A stretch of DNA of 64,000 nt from Mortierella alpina (lineage: Eukaryota > Mortierellomycota > Mortierellomycetes > Mortierellales > Mortierellaceae). The position numbers and the translations under genes are program-made. Location of the stretch: contig JANATF010000004.1 of NCBI GenBank assembly GCA_029449245.1, positions 1,054,001 to 1,118,000 of the forward strand, read 5' to 3'. Below are positions 52,614 to 63,818 of this stretch, piece after piece; within the stretch, counting starts at the first letter, position 1, and every line of letters begins with the position of its first letter. The notes below the pieces were generated by a model. The model saw only the letters and a list, made by a program, of their open reading frames with translations. It was not told the origin of the DNA and ran no database searches.

Positions 52614-55600
52614 TTAGAGCTGACGCCGGACCTTGGTCGTCGGCCCTGCCTTCTCCTGCAGATCCACATCCACTCCAGGTCTCTTGCTCCTTCTTCCCTG
52701 CCCCTTTCGCTGCTCCGCCTGCTGATCCTCTTTCGGCTTGTACTTTGCAGGACGACGGCCATCCACGATTTGAGCCTGGCAGACCGTCGCAATATTCTCT
52801 GATCCTACTGCATCCCGATCAAAATACATCTTGCACCTCTGACAGTATCTTGTTCGGCCCTTGATCTGGCGCAAAAAGTTGTCACAGTCTTGCCGTGGAC
52901 ACTTTGCGGAGGTGTAGTATTCATGTGCGCCCAGCACAAGATACCCCAAGGCTTTGGCCTATTACTTGCAAGAATTAGTTCCTTGTTCGCTTTTTTTTTT
53001 TTTGTTTTTTTTTTTTCCAAAAATGTCATCGAGATCACTTGCCTTGATCACCAACTGTCGCTCAAGTCGTGAGTGTTTCGAGGCAAGGCCAGTCTGGCTG
53101 TTAAAACTGGCTAGTCCAATACAGAGAACAACTTGCCGCTCCTCCTCCTCATGCTTTCGCCCTTCGGATCCTCCTGCTAGTCTCAAAATCGCTTTAATCG
53201 ACAAGTCGATCAGTGCCCTTTGAGCTTTTTTTAGATCCCAACTCTTCTTCAATACCCATGATGATCGGTAGAATGAAAGAAGTTTGCTGAGAATCGTGTT
53301 GGTTGATGTGTTGCTTAATGTGCTGGTTGATATGCTGGCTGGAGATGATGTGGTTGTTGATGTAATGCTAGAGGCGGGCTGCAAAATATATGTGAAATAC
53401 TGAGAGAGTGTGGCTCGTGAAAAAGTCGGGATGTTGCTCTCTGCTTTGTCGATACGTGCATCCGCTTTGCGAGCCTCCAGCGCTTGTCTGTAGCGCGCAT
53501 AGGGCACGTAGTGCATTTTTCTGGTGATCTTGACGATATGGCGCCCGTTTGGCTGTCTGGGGTCCAGTTTGGCAATAACAAGGGGATTAATCTCCCCAGG
53601 GTCAGCTCCAAGAATGATTGCATCTGTCAGCCTCTCCCGATCTTCTGGCTTGTCCAGCACAACCTCCAAGTTATCGAGAATTTTGCTCTTTTGGCGCCAG
53701 TTGATTGCGTACGCTGTTGATGCTGCCTGAGATGTGGATTCGGCCTCTGATGAACCTTGAGCGGCGGTTGCGAAGGTGCTCTGTGCCACAATGGTCGCTG
53801 TTCCTGAGGCAACCTGAGCCTGCAACATGTCCTTGGCGTCTGCGTCGAGGTCACGAACTGCAGTGAAGCCGCCTTCAATTTCCATTTCAGCATCCATGTC
53901 ACAAGCAAGGTCCTGATCCCGATTCTCCTCCTGCTCTGCGCTGCTGGTTGCTTTGCGTCGAGGGCACTTCGTATCATAGGCTAAGAGGTGAACTTCCAGG
54001 CCGTTGGTCACGATACTCCCTTTCAACCTGTACCGGGCCTCGGAGACATTCTGCTGGACTGAGACTGATGCATATCCACCACATCCGAAAAGCCGCTCTA
54101 TGAAACGACCGATATGGTCCCTCGCATACTCGACTGCAGCATTCTTGAACCTGAACGTCTCCAATTCCATCCTCTTTTTTTTGTTCATGGTCCGATCTTC
54201 TTGGCCCAGCTCGCATAGAATATCCTGAACAATCTTCTTGGTGTCGTCTCTTGCATAGAAGATGTCGAGGAGTGCGGTCTCGGACAGAATGACAAATCCA
54301 GTAGCTAGCTTGGCCTTTGGGAAATCGCAGTACTGGCCAGAGGCGTTCATGTTGAAGAAGTGATCAATGTCACTCACTCCGTCGGGGTCAGGGTTCGGGT
54401 GCCCTTCAAACTAGAAATCAAACAGCATTGCACGAGAGTGAGCGAGTGATCGTTTCCGCGACATATTTAAACATCGGTTCTAGGCACTCACCACACAATT
54501 CCTGTAGTGAGATCTTAGCGCTGCTTGTACTGATATCATCGCCATATCGGACATCGCAGTGATCGGTAGGTCAGGTACGTCCTGTTTGAGTGGGGGGAGC
54601 TTCGTCATCTCCGAGAACAGGCTGTAGGCCTCTTTTGCCGACTCCGCCGCGGGTCTTGTAGATGTCGCCTCCGCCGCATATCCACCTGTGCCTGATGGCC
54701 CTCCATGATACAACATGCGTCCGAGGTTATTCATAAATCCTGCGTCGTCAATGATCTGATTTAAAAGTGCCATCCTGGTGGGGCTGTTGGGCGGGGTGTT
54801 GTCGAGGAGGTGGGTAATGTAAATGGCCATGGCGTAATACGCTCGGAGCTGAATGTCGTTCAGCAAGAACACAGCTGCTTGCAATTGCCTCCGCAATATC
54901 TCAGCCTTCTGTCGATCCAAGCCCATATCCACGATGCGCCTGGTCACCGATCCAATCGTGAGAGCCTTGGTTTGGAATCTACTCCGTAGCTGGTGATCGT
55001 CAACAATAGCTGAGCGCAGTTGTCGCTTTTTCTCCGACGGTTTGGTCTTCTTCTTCCCTTTTCGAGCCTTCTTGACAATGGACTTTTTCGCTGCCGGTGG
55101 CCGGGGACGAGGTCCTGGAACTCGGGGCGGAAGCTGGTGGTCATGGAGCTTGGATTTTGTCACATCGCTGTATTTGTGACCCGCAAGGATGGACCTCTTG
55201 CTCTTGAACACAGGTCGAAACTGATTTGGATGAGACTTGCGAGCGATGTAAAAGGGTGGCGAGGTCATCAGACTTTTCGCCCTCTGCGCCTTCATCGCCA
55301 CGCGCATTTGCATGAGCCGCTCAAGTTCTGTAACCCCGTCTGTAAAGTCCGAGTCGTGTCTGGCAGGGGGGGTCTCAACCGGCGTGGCTCTTTTGTCCAA
55401 AAAGACGTGGCTCGCGTTTTCAAAATGACTTGGTGCGACCTCAGCCGAGACTTTGGTCGCCGCAACCGAGCAGTAGAGATCCAGCATAGCTGCGCTCGTG
55501 GTGCTCGGGATCCTCTCGATGATGTCGGTGTTCCTAACGAGGCCGAGTCCTTCGATGTTCTTGGAGAAGTCATTGTTGGAGACTGTCGCCAGCAGAGCGA

Positions 55601-56276
55601 GGTGCTTCTCAGTGGGTAGTCCCAAAGCCTTTAGAGTGGCTCCCTTCGAGTAAACTCCATAGCCCTGGTGGTTGGGAAGTGGACGGAGGACGGTTATCAC
55701 GCCCTCAAAGCAAAGTAAATCGCTGTCCCCGGAGACGGCCACGGCGTCTATCTGATTCGAAGCCAGCCCAGCTATGCACATGTCTGCTTCAAAGGTGCAC
55801 CGGCAAAGAGTGACTTTTGATGCCAGACCTTCCAGGACAGCCGCCATGGTCGCAGCAGGGACAATGAACACTCTCTTGAGGCACTTCCGGATGGTTTCAA
55901 CGACCGCTCTCGATGTCCATTTCCCCGCGAGCGAGCGCTCCTTCATGCTGCTCAACGCCCTCTCCATCTTCTCCTTGGCCTTATTCCTCTTCTCTTGCCG
56001 TTCCTGGTGTGCCTTCTCTTTCTCCTTTGTAGCTGCTCCATCACAGTGCACAAGACAGTGCTGCCCAAAGGTTTCCACGATGGTGTCGCCGAGACGAACG
56101 CCAATCCTGTGCCCGTTCTCGATCGAGCTATCCGTTTGCAACTGGTGCAGTAGCGGGGCGAAGTAGCAACCCAGGAAATCGACATGGAACATCTTGCCTG
56201 CCAGACTGGAGGGATGCACAGGAGGTGGACAGAGCCCTTTTGCCTTGAGCCGTTGATAGAGACCGGCCACGCCCAT
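52614..56276 (-). CDS. XPG/FEN-like nuclease fused to a TnpB/Fanzor-like RuvC nuclease
   Basis: Three exons (56276-54492, 54410-53043, 52958-52614) give 1165 residues. The N-terminal part is an XPG/FEN1-type flap nuclease: MGVAGLYQRL, Asp33 (HVDFLG), Asp79 (VHCDG), Glu163/Asp165 (FEADMCIAGL), Asp184/Asp186 (SGDSDLL) and Asp236 (NNDFSKNIEGLG). The Glu163-Asp184 spacing of 21 equals that of FEN1. After a lysine/proline-rich linker, helical sequence (about 430-595) resembles a Fanzor N-lobe. RuvC-I is ADPGEINPLVIA (Asp865). Near the end come GYLVLGAHEYYTSAKCP, a C-x4-C/C-x2-C zinc ribbon (Cys1071, 1076, 1090, 1093) and DRDAVGSENIA (Asp1100). Glu1064 matches the relocated Fanzor catalytic Glu. 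Intron 1 (81 nt) has a strong GTGAGT donor just before an in-frame stop; intron 2 has a GC donor. The alternative of two adjacent genes is less likely because the second part has no ATG near its start. Confidence 0.82.
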
Positions 56277-57138
56277 CTAACAAAAAAGAAAGAAAGTCGC
56301 TTGTTAAGTAGTTTGCTGTATTGCTAAACGCCCTGGGTTTGTATTGATATGAGCAGCCGAGCAGCCACATGAACTTACGATCAAAAGACGACCGTTTACA
56401 GATAACGAAAGGTGGAGCGTGTAAGGGAGTGGACAGACGACAGAAGGTAAACGACACGAGACGAGACGAGAGAGAAAGAAGGTGAAAGATAGCTGGATAG
56501 GGATGGCGGCAACACGAGGAGAGAGAGAGTGAGAGATGGATGGAGGAGAAGCAGCGGCAGTATGAGAGCAAGTGATTGATAGAGTAGAGTGAGGTCCAGA
56601 GCGAGAGTGAAAGGCGGCGACTAAGAGGCAAGCGAGAGTGAGAGACAGTGACAGAGAGAAAGTCGAAAAGACGAAGAAGAGCAAGAAGGGCAAGACGAGC
56701 TCAAGATTCAAGATGCTCGAGGGCAAGAGAGAAAAGAGAGAGCCAGTGTCGACAAGAGACAGCCAACTGGCTGTTGATCAAACCTGGACGCTCGTCTCTG
56801 CCGTCCATTGGACATCACAATGCTACTGTCTGTGAGCAGCTTAAGTGCTGTTGCCACGGCAGCAAATATACGAGACGCGTCCTGCGCATCCAGTCTCTTC
56901 CGAAAACAAACACCTTTCCTGGCATCCGTCCCTCGTACATGCAGTCTTCAATCGCCCACACACTTACAGCACTTGCAAGCACTTGCAAGCACATAAAGCC
57001 GCAACAGCCACAGTAGCAAGAAGTATCAGCCATGAGAGTCAATGAAATGCTACCATTGAAAGTTCAAGATACTTGGATAAACGGCGCGATACGGGACTGT
57101 AGAGCGTACTCTCTATTTCTAAATGAGATTATAGTACA
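56277..57138. other. Intergenic region upstream of the XPG-Fanzor gene
   Basis: About 860 bases between the nuclease start and the end of the SLC35-like gene. From about 56400 to 56760 the plus strand is GA-rich (CT-rich leader on the transcribed strand). No inverted terminal repeats matching the 3' side were recognised by eye. Short plus-strand frames are lysine/arginine-rich by composition only. Confidence 0.45.
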
Positions 57139-59074
57139 TCAGTACGACGAGGAAGCAGCCGAAGAGGCAAGGAGTCGATCTCGTTCTCCCGCCACACGCT
57201 CTTCCCTCTCCTCAGACACGAGGGCAGATGCTGCTACAGCAGCTGGCGTGCACGAGGCCGCAGAGCGGATAGCCACCTCCTCTTGCCGATCCATCTCGTC
57301 CCGCTCGCTCAGTGCCACTCCATTGACTCCAAAGAAGCCCGCAAGAACAAGAGCCGCACCGACCCAGTAGGCCGCTCCGAGGACTCGCCCATAGCCAACC
57401 ACATCCCCAAGCAGCGCCAGGGGGATCGTCAAGGACAGTCCCAGTGTGACAACTAATGGGGATGTCATCAGCATGCTCAGCAACCACAGATAGTCAGATC
57501 TAAATAAAAAGGGGTGGGAGGGGAGAAGTTGACCGTCAGTCACAGCGGGTCAGGCATGCATAGCTCGAAGCGCACAGATTGAAAAATAGAGTGTACTTAC
57601 ACAAAAGTGCCAACAATGGCATTCACGCCAATCATCCAAACCACCGTTGTATCGCTTGGGAGCTCAAAAGGCTCGATTCCAGTCCAGTGAAGGACCCCAA
57701 ACATGGGCCATAACAAGACGATATTGAATAGGCCAACGAACCCAAAAAACAACGACATGTTGACTCGACTCTCGTTCTGGATCCTGACCTTGAGTAGCAC
57801 TGTGTAGCAGCCATAAAACAGAGCGGACAGTAGAGCCAAGAAGTCGCCAAATAATGGCGCTCGAGGTTCACTGGGGTTCGCTCCAAAGTTGTTGGTCGGA
57901 CTTTCGCCTCCTCTATCGGATTCACTGACCAAGGCTACACCAATCACACTTGCACAAACCGCAATGAATTTCAGTGTGCTAAAGGACTCGGTCTTGAGCA
58001 TTGCTCCGATAGCGAGCGTGAAGAATCCAGACATGGACGCCAAGATGGTGGAACTGGCAACTGTTGTGTAGGCCAAAGAGGCGTTCGTCGCCCAGTTGGC
58101 AGCAAACCAGAGAATACAGAACGCAAAGCTGAGTTCCGCGATCTCTCGGTGGTTTAAAGGCTGCTCTTCCTGATGATGGGTCGATCCCTGTTCGAGCACG
58201 GATTCAGCACTGTTTTGAGTTCCCGACGCTACTCCCGACGCCACTCCTGCCCTTGCTTCCGCTGTCCGCAGTGCTGCTGTTGTCGAATACTGCGGATCCA
58301 GCGAGCTCGACTGACTCATGGCTCCGTACGAACTATCAACAAAGTAGCACGCGTTTTAATGTCATGGGAGCACAAGCTCGAGATCCGCCTCACGCTGTCA
58401 CCACTTTAAATGATCTGGGCGCCCAATCAAATCGTTCATACCTCGAGGTCGGCAGTACTTGCGCATGGTCGTGCTCGTTTGCTAGATCCTTTTTGCTCCT
58501 TGGCGCTGTCCCTGACCTTGACCATTTACAGCTATCGCACCAATGGCGCAGGAGTGGCCCCAAAAGGTAAAGCGAAAACGATGCCGTGTTCACATATGTG
58601 ACAAAGAATGGCTTATTGTAGTTCTGGCCCGCAAAAATGTTCTGGAGGAGTCATCCGCAGTGTCGATGGCGTGATGAATGATCAAAAAGGAGGGAGCAGG
58701 CAATGGTCAGTTATCGTTGAAGGCGACATGTGTGAGACGCAAGCCCATGAGAAGTCCCCATAAAGAAAGGCGATGGGACACGACGTTCTGAACAAACACT
58801 CTGATTGATAGACTGACTGATTACAAAGATACGATATAAACCTCCCCCGGTTGCTACCTCCGAGTCAGTGCTGGATCACGAACCCCCGCACTGCGCTTCG
58901 CCAATGTCGTGAAGAACTCCAGGTGGCGGGAACGGTCGCCGATCTGTGATAGATGTGATAGAGCCATTTTTCACTTACGTTCATAAGAAAACTTGAAGAG
59001 ACCCAGATACAGACCACCGAGAGCAGTGCGAGAATGCCCACGGTGTATCTTGTTATCCCCATGGAGGGTGCCAT
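57139..59074 (-). CDS. SLC35F-type (EamA/DMT superfamily) membrane transporter
   Basis: Four exons (59074-58979, 58641-58442, 58332-57601, 57499-57139) give 462 residues. The protein resembles the SLC35F5/yeast YML018C group of drug/metabolite transporters, usually of vacuole or Golgi membranes. Exon 1 holds the first helix (YTVGILALLSVVCIWVSSSF). Exon 2 has the family motif NKPFFVTYVNTASFSLYLLG. After a hydrophilic loop the remaining helices include FCILWFAANWATNASLAYT, SGFFTLAIGAML, FIAVCASVIGVALV, FLALLSALFYGCYTVLL and LWLLSMLMTSPLVVTLGLSL. About ten helices are expected. The exon 2/3 join uses a split AG-T serine codon. The intron before exon 2 is 337 nt, long for this window. Substrate is unknown; nucleotide-sugar, thiamine or amino-acid transport are possibilities within the family. 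Confidence 0.88.
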
Positions 59075-59562
59075 TCCGATAGGATGTATGTGTGCGACGA
59101 GGCTAACAATGTGTCGACGAAAGCTAATGAGGTTGTCTGGTGCTCTTCACAGCTCAATGATTAGGGAGCGGACAGCGAGAATGCAAGGGCGGGGAGGTGG
59201 TCACTTCGGGTATGCAGGCAAGTCAGGTTGGCGCCAATGTGGATATGAATGTAACTGTGGGCACACAAGACGATCGAGCGCTAGGGGAGGGGAGTGAATG
59301 GGGTGGGGGGAAGGCGAAGGAGCGATGGATGGATGAGAGAGGGGCACGAGTGATGAGCATCAGAAAAAAACCGTGTGTCTTTGTGCAGCCCACACAGCAC
59401 AGCCAGTAGTCGAGAGAGTGTAAAACATGAATACTGGCACTGGATCTAGGGCCACATCAAACCAAGGTGACCTCTGTCCTTCCTTGCGCATCCAACAACA
59501 CAGCAACAACAAAACATAATGCAAGGGTTGAGCGCGCTCTATATTGTCCACATGCATGCTTG
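59075..59562. other. Intergenic region upstream of the SLC35F-like gene
   Basis: About 490 bases, GA-rich on the plus strand near 59180-59350. No gene or RNA is supported. Confidence 0.45.
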
Positions 59563-61550
59563 CTAAACTTTGACAAATATGCGAGGGTCGATTCCGCGCC
59601 GAATAGGTAACAGAAGTGACGCCCCAATGATGGGTGCGATGCCAGCAAAGACGATGGCCCAAGTATAGGATCCTCCTGAAGCAGCGACTATCGCTGATGC
59701 TATCGGTATTCCGAAAAGATTGCCTTCATTGTTCAAAAGAGTGTACCAGATTAGAAATCATTATAGCGAGGAGGCGAAGGAGAGGGCCGCAGCACTGCAA
59801 CAAACAGGACAGCTAGCTATCGTTACCGAACAGGTTTCCTGAATAGAGGAGGCCAACAGCAGCTGCGAGTTTCTCCAAGCCCATGAGATCCGCTGCCACT
59901 ACAGGGAAGAGGCTGTTGAAACCTCCGGCATTGATGCCGTAGATGATAACAAAGATGATCGTCATCGTGAGGCTCTTGGCGTTGAGCCAAAAGATAAAGC
60001 AGGACAGTCCAGTGAACATTGTGCTAAGGATCAAGATATTCAATGGACCAAGCTTGTCGGCAACTAACCCAAGGCCGATACGCGAGACTGCATTCACCCC
60101 AGAGAAGAGGCCCACAAGGGTGGCTCCGACACTTGGATCCATCCCCATGTCCGTGACAAATTTTGGGAGTAGAAACACCGGTACAAGGTAGCCAAAAGTA
60201 ACAAACGTGCCCTAATAGAAACTGACGGCATTAGCAGTTGCAGTTGTGAATCTCTATCCAGAACGCATTCCGACGCAGCATGTCTCTTACCATGAAGTAG
60301 ATCGTCAGGAAGCTACGGTCCTTGAAGTGCGAGACATCCAAGATCGCGCCTCCTCTCCTGCCAAGTGGAATTCGAGTTCGTACACAGAATAGGACTGATA
60401 GCACGACGACAATAACAGAGATACCCATGATGCGCAGAGCCCACCGGTGGCCCAAATGGGTTAACATAAGACGATTTAATGGTGCCAAGCAGGCACCTCC
60501 AAGCCCTGACCCTGCGACAGTGATGCCAGCTGCCAGACCTCGTTTTTTATCAAACCACTGAACCGGGACAGCGACCGATGTGAAGAGTGCCATGCCTATC
60601 ACAACAAAGAGCAAACAAGGGTAAGACTACGGTTGGGGATCGTATAATGGGTCAGAGTGATTCAGGTGCGCGTCGATGGAGGTGACATACCTGCTCCAAC
60701 ACCGTATAGTACACCCTGTATCACGGCCGGAAAAAAAAGATCGGAGAGGCATTAGCTAAAAATAACGGCACCTTTGGTTTCCAATAATCATGACGGGTCA
60801 TCGACCAAGACTCCGCTAATGTCTATCCCACGCGCCGAGTGCACGGCCCCCAAATGCCTAACACTCCAACTCAGCTGATTGTTCAAATACCTGCGTCAAA
60901 TAGAGCTGCCAGAGAGTCGTTGCAAAGCTGGCCAAGATAATGCCACATCCACAGATCAAAGCCCCTACAGCAATGACAGGGCGTAACCCGAACCGGCGCA
61001 CCATCGAGGACTGGAAGGGGCATGTTAGGAACACACTGGCCGTGCCAATGCCTCCTGACCATGACACTTGCGAAAGTGTCGCACCAGGAAAGATGTTTTC
61101 TTGGAGATAGAACTGCTGGTACACACCCCAGGAGAAATTAAAGCCCCAACAGCTGTCCATGCATAGTTCGATAGAGTTTAAGGGAGGGGATAAGGAGAAA
61201 GTGGTCAGAGCGAGGCGCAAGTCAGCACAGGGACGTGATGGGAGGTTTTTTTGCTTTCGGTAAGACTTTGTTTTCTCGGCATTGACGGGTTGGGACAAAC
61301 GTTACCAGAACTGGATCATGAATGCTCCAAAGACGACGAGCCATCCGAAGCCTCCATCCGGGCATTTTGAGAGGGTAGGTGGTAGAGCATCCAGAGATCC
61401 CGCCTTTTCTACGTCAGTACTGGTATCTCTGTTCGTGCAAGCTACTATTGTTGAAGCAATTGTATCTCTATCCGAGGCATCCATGTTTTTTTCAGGACAG
61501 ACGCTTGTGGCGGTTTCTCGAGGCGTATGAGTTACAGTAGCTGCGCTCAT
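59563..61550 (-). CDS. Monocarboxylate-transporter-like MFS carrier
   Basis: Six exons (61550-61306, 61152-60891, 60715-60691, 60595-60291, 60211-59827, 59723-59563) give 460 residues, typical of fungal MCT-like (Mch/SLC16-type) major facilitators. A hydrophilic N-terminus ends in the family motif PDGGFGWLVVFGAFMIQF. Helices follow: FNFSWGVYQQFY, SWSGGIGTASVFLTCPF, GLRPVIAVGALICGCGIIL, then AGITVAGSGLGGACLAPL. The second half has GTFVTFGYLVPVFLLPKF, GLFSGVNAVSRIGLGLVADK and YGINAGGFNSLFPVVAADL. Exon 3 is only 25 nt (GVLYGVGA), yet it supplies the conserved GxxxGxG helix segment. The reading NLFGNLFG at the last junction shows a small local repeat. The substrate (monocarboxylate, riboflavin or other) is not predictable. 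Confidence 0.9.
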
Positions 61551-62113
61551 GGCGGATATTTTTATGGTATAAAGCACTCCTGCTCTGAGCGTACGGCGAT
61601 GGGAAAGGGTATTGTAGTGCGAGGTTTCTAGACTATTAAAGCAAAAGATATAACGTTCCTGTAGCTTGATAAGGGGAAGTTCAGAATCGTCCTGCTTGCT
61701 GCCTTTATATAGGTGCTCTCTATGATGGACGAAAAGAGTGGTGTGATGGTGGTTGGTAGAGAAAGAAGGTTATACTGATTGCCTGAACGGCTGAACCTTC
61801 ACCATAAGAGTCATACTGAAAGCATTTCGACTGGTGAGACTACAGTGCAGAGGTGGTTTGCTGATTCATCTGTTTATGTTTTTTCATCCGGCAAAAGCAT
61901 AACCTGACAGTGCTCAGTCCTACACTTTACGCCGATCCAAGCGTGGGATAGGCACTGGTACTTTTCAAAAGATCTCATTTTTTATACAATCCAGCAGTGC
62001 AATTCTACAGCCTGCAAGGAGGTACTGCGCAACAAAAAGCAGATAACCACACAAACAAAAAATCTACCGTAGGCACCACACAAAGCTCAACATGCAGGAC
62101 GCTCACTCTTTAC
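61551..62113. promoter_or_regulatory. Promoter region of the MFS carrier
   Basis: About 560 bases between the carrier start and the stop of the hydrolase gene. A TATATAAAG on the minus strand (61711-61703) lies about 155 bases upstream of the ATG. No gene is supported. Confidence 0.4.
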
Positions 62114-63627
62114 TTATGCCTTGGAGGCTTCCTGATTCAATGCATCTTCTACCATGTTCTTCACGCGCTTGACCGTCTCCTCTCCCATCGGGTAATAATC
62201 AAAATTCTTTGCTGGGTTGAACATCTCCATGTGCGCCTCAATTTCATCCTGCCCTGAACACTGTCGCGCCGAGAAATACGATTGCATGTCCTTGGTGGCC
62301 GATGACAATTCTACAAATGTCCTCGTACTTGACTTCCAGTTGTTGCTCGATCCAGCAGGAATCTGAACTTGAGTATAAAAACAGTGGAATCCTATCGGCA
62401 ATCGAAGGACGTCTGACACCCTATGAACGTTGTGATATATTAAGGAAAGACAGCGACGCAATGTCGTCAGATAGGTGAAAACTGCATTGCTAAACTGGAT
62501 CGCATTCAAATACCTCGTTGCGTTTCTTTGCATTACGTACCTTTGCTTTAGCTGCGCGCTGTTCCAGAGAATACCCACAAACTGAATGTGAGAGGTTACG
62601 TATTCCATGCCCGTGTTCATGTGTTTGTTGACGACAATGGCAGCGCCGGTGGCTGCCACTGCCGCGCCCACTCCAAGAGCAATAGAGCCCCATCCCCACT
62701 TGGATGACGATGTGCTTGATGTTGAACTCACAGTCTTTTCCTTCTCGACCTTGGCAGAGGTGGCAGACCACAATGATGAAGGGTTGAATCCAGATGTTGC
62801 AGGGGGTGCGTGTTCCTTCGAGTTGCCAGAGCGCTTCTTAGTGTCATCAGAGGTTGGAGCAGCTGAGGGCGTGAGCGCGTTCCAGGCGGCAGCTGCAGGT
62901 AGGTATGCGGAGACGAGGGAGTATGCTCCAGAGGCCTTTTGCGCAAATCCTGTAACGCGCTCGTATGCTGCCTCTGTGAAAATGGAGCTGTTTAGCCCAA
63001 AGTAAGGAGTGTCGAATGCCAGGATGCCAATCACGGGAGATTTCTGGGTATGAGTGTTCAAAAGAAGGGCAGCATCCGCAGCTATGTTGGTGGGCGTTCG
63101 CAGGGCGGTGTTAATAGCTTGTGAGTATTCCTAGTCATCCGTCTCAAGTCCTGTCCTATGCCTGTAGTAGCCTTACCTACAAGTCCACCCATAGAGTGAC
63201 CAAGGAAACAAACGTAGACCGGAGGTATCGTTTCCTTGGCGTCGTGGTCCGTTGTTTCTGTGCTGTGTGTTTGTTGTCTGCCATATGCCCGGATGTTAAA
63301 TTCCTCTCGGCTCTTGACTTGTGCCTGTGTCCACTCGGCGAAGCTTTTGACGGCAGCCTGTTTAGGAGCAGGCATGCAGTGGAAGGTTAGTGATGAAAGG
63401 AAACAAGAGTGCGCCTTTCACGCTGCACTGAGACATTGTTAACCTACGTTGAAGTCTCCCCTGGTATCATACTGCGGATAGACGACCGACTCGACATCCA
63501 GGTTGAGTTTTGCGTTTGTGAAAATGGTCATCACCCTTGTTGGGAAATCCAGAAAAGTGTGATGGTCATGGCCCTTGAAGCCATGGATAAACAAGAGCAA
63601 GACGGTTGCCTTTGGTGGTGGCAGCAT
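62114..63627 (-). CDS. Alpha/beta hydrolase of DUF676 (putative lipase) type
   Basis: Four exons (63627-63448, 63357-63177, 63117-62541, 62420-62114) give 414 residues. The N-terminus VLLLFIHGFKGHDHHTFLDF carries the oxyanion HGF segment, and FLGHSMGGLVG holds the nucleophile serine, as in DUF676/PGAP1-like lipases. The following helix reads GILAFDTPYFGLNSSIF. A serine-rich spacer precedes one hydrophobic segment (SIALGVGAAVAATGAAIVV) that could anchor the protein in a membrane. The C-terminal part has GFHCFYTQVQIP, and HMEMFNPAKNFDYYPMG provides a candidate catalytic histidine. Ser in GHSMGG and this His support activity; the acid is not assigned. Substrate is unknown. Confidence 0.85.
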
Positions 63628-63818
63628 TCTCTGGTGATGTAGGGTCTAAGCGATTTCGGCGTGGAGGATGTGAGGAAAGTAGCTCGGATCTCACCTAAAT
63701 TCCGTCCCCGAGGACGAAATCTCAACACCGAGCCACCTCTAAACTAAAAAGTGTGCTTGCAACACACATAGGGGGGTAAGACAAGTCGCTGCATATGAGT
63801 GTTTTTTACCTCATGCAT

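Noticed and set aside
54480-56276. Treating the XPG-like frame as a complete gene ending at the TAG at 54480
   Set aside because: A strong GTGAGT donor lies just before the stop, an 81-nt intron of normal type follows, and the next exon lacks an ATG near its beginning while continuing the frame.
52614-56700. Terminal inverted repeats or target-site duplication around the XPG-Fanzor gene
   Set aside because: Comparison of the flanks by eye gave no convincing match, so a transposon boundary is not claimed; a computed self-alignment of 50-60 kb would be needed.
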